DNA from: Anthoceros angustus
Lineage: Eukaryota > Streptophyta > Anthocerotopsida > Anthocerotales > Anthocerotaceae
Length of the DNA: 64,000 bases
Reading direction: 5' to 3'
Assembly: GCA_010909165.1 (NCBI GenBank)
Contig: MU008189.1
Coordinates: 124,001-188,000, forward strand
Shown: piece after piece, positions 63,333 through 64,000 of the stretch
Layout: every line of letters starts with the position of its first letter
Numbering within the stretch: position 1 is the first letter of the stretch
Program-made: the position numbers and the translations under genes
The notes under the pieces: model-generated
Database searches by the model: none
What the model was told of the DNA's origin: nothing
What the model saw: the letters and a program-made list of their open reading frames with translations, nothing else

Positions 63333-64000
63333 TTTCTTTTATTGCCTCAATTCTTCATTCATTTCTTTTTTATTAATTAATTATTACTTTTCTAGTCTTC
63401 AGCTTAGTGTTTAGTCCTAATTACCTCCTTTTCTTTTATTTCCTCAATTCTTCATCCATTTCTTTTTTGATTAATTAATTACTACTTATCTAGTCTTCCT
63501 CAATCCCATATGCTGTTTTTTATTTTATTAACTTTTACTACCTAATAGTTTAATTTTCTTAATTAGCTACACTGCTGGATAATGAAAGCAAGTCTTGCAC
63601 ATGGCAAACTGGTGTGCCCCTCAACAGGCGGATTCACCCTTTGTGGGGCTTTCTTTTGTGAGACTTAAAGAAAAAGAAGAAGAAGAAGCATTTTATTTAA
63701 GTCCACTAAGGACGGATTTCTGTCATGAGACTTGGTACATAACAACTTGTACCATGGTGTGCCTAAGCTATTTGCACCAAGGGCATCCACTCCCTTTAGG
63801 CACCCCATCTAAGTACTGATCTAAGCCATTTGGACACACATTTATTTAAGCTCATTAGACACTCAGCTAGCACTAAATGAAATTAGAATGAAATTAGGTT
63901 CGCATTATAAGGTCGTTGAGTCAACTCATGAAGATTTTCTTCGTCCATCCGCACTATAATAGCAAAACACTTGAGCTATGCGGCTATCGGTTAAAATGAG
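63333..64000. other. AT-rich end region
   Basis: A duplicated segment (TTTTATTTCCTCAATTCTTC-like words) at about 63,335-63,490, then no supported gene. The 74-codon ORF at 63,595 has no recognisable content. Confidence 0.5.

Overview
This is a eukaryotic, land-plant nuclear window: spliced genes with short GT-AG introns (mostly about 60-200 bp), plastid-targeted enzymes, a remorin, an arogenate dehydratase, a plastid IF-2, a DUF616/MUCI70 protein and large intronless PPR genes. Two PPR genes carry a KPAxA motif where the usual PG box sits and end in GRP or DRH instead of DYW. That is the DYW:KP class, known from plants with U-to-C organelle editing (hornworts, ferns, some lycophytes). With the high gene density and tiny introns, a hornwort-like genome is my best inference; it is not proven by the sequence.

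Layout. 1-0.5 kb: 3' end of an unrecognised gene. 1.3-2.0 kb: intronless secreted double-psi-barrel (3D-domain-like) protein. 2.0-8.7 kb: repeat land with AT-rich DNA, a GC-rich 242-bp tandem repeat, a decayed reverse-transcriptase/endonuclease element and three copies of a dispersed repeat. 9.4-13.0 kb: SAICAR synthetase (-) head-to-head with a phytanoyl-CoA dioxygenase-like gene (+). 13.4-14.3 kb: Cys-rich Stig1-like secreted protein (-). 15.6-18.0 kb: RAP-domain protein (-) with a coiled-coil ORF only 17 bp upstream. 18.5-19.7 kb: methylesterase-like pseudogene (+). 20.1-21.4 kb: acidic organelle-targeted protein of unknown function (+). 22.2-25.0 kb: MUCI70/TOD1-like DUF616 protein (-). 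27.4-30.0 kb: WDR61/VIP3 fragment and an unknown multi-exon gene (-). 30.9-35.9 kb: plastid IF-2 (+). 37.4-39.4 kb: remorin (+). 39.8-42.0 kb: arogenate/prephenate dehydratase (-), divergent from RPC7 of RNA polymerase III (42.5-43.7 kb, +). 44.0-45.0 kb: a membrane-protein ORF and a KASIII C-terminal fragment (-). 46.9-47.8 kb: SEH1 nucleoporin (+). 48.6-62.2 kb: a PPR cluster. 62.5-63.3 kb: tRNA-Cys(GCA) and decayed tRNA-like derivatives among tandem repeats.

The PPR cluster is the standout region. It holds an E-type protein built of near-identical PPR triplets (+), a DYW:KP (GRP-ending) gene on the minus strand whose middle is an array of about ten approximately 290-bp modules full of 1-5 nt indels, a truncated duplicate of a PPR 5' end, and an intact DYW:KP (DRH-ending) gene on the plus strand. 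The first and third genes are proposed organelle RNA-editing factors. The housekeeping genes serve plastid translation (IF-2), aromatic amino-acid and purine synthesis, Pol III transcription, nuclear pores and the cell surface.

Coordinates of spliced genes run from start codon to stop; exon joins were worked out by reading GT/AG sites and checking that the phases agree.
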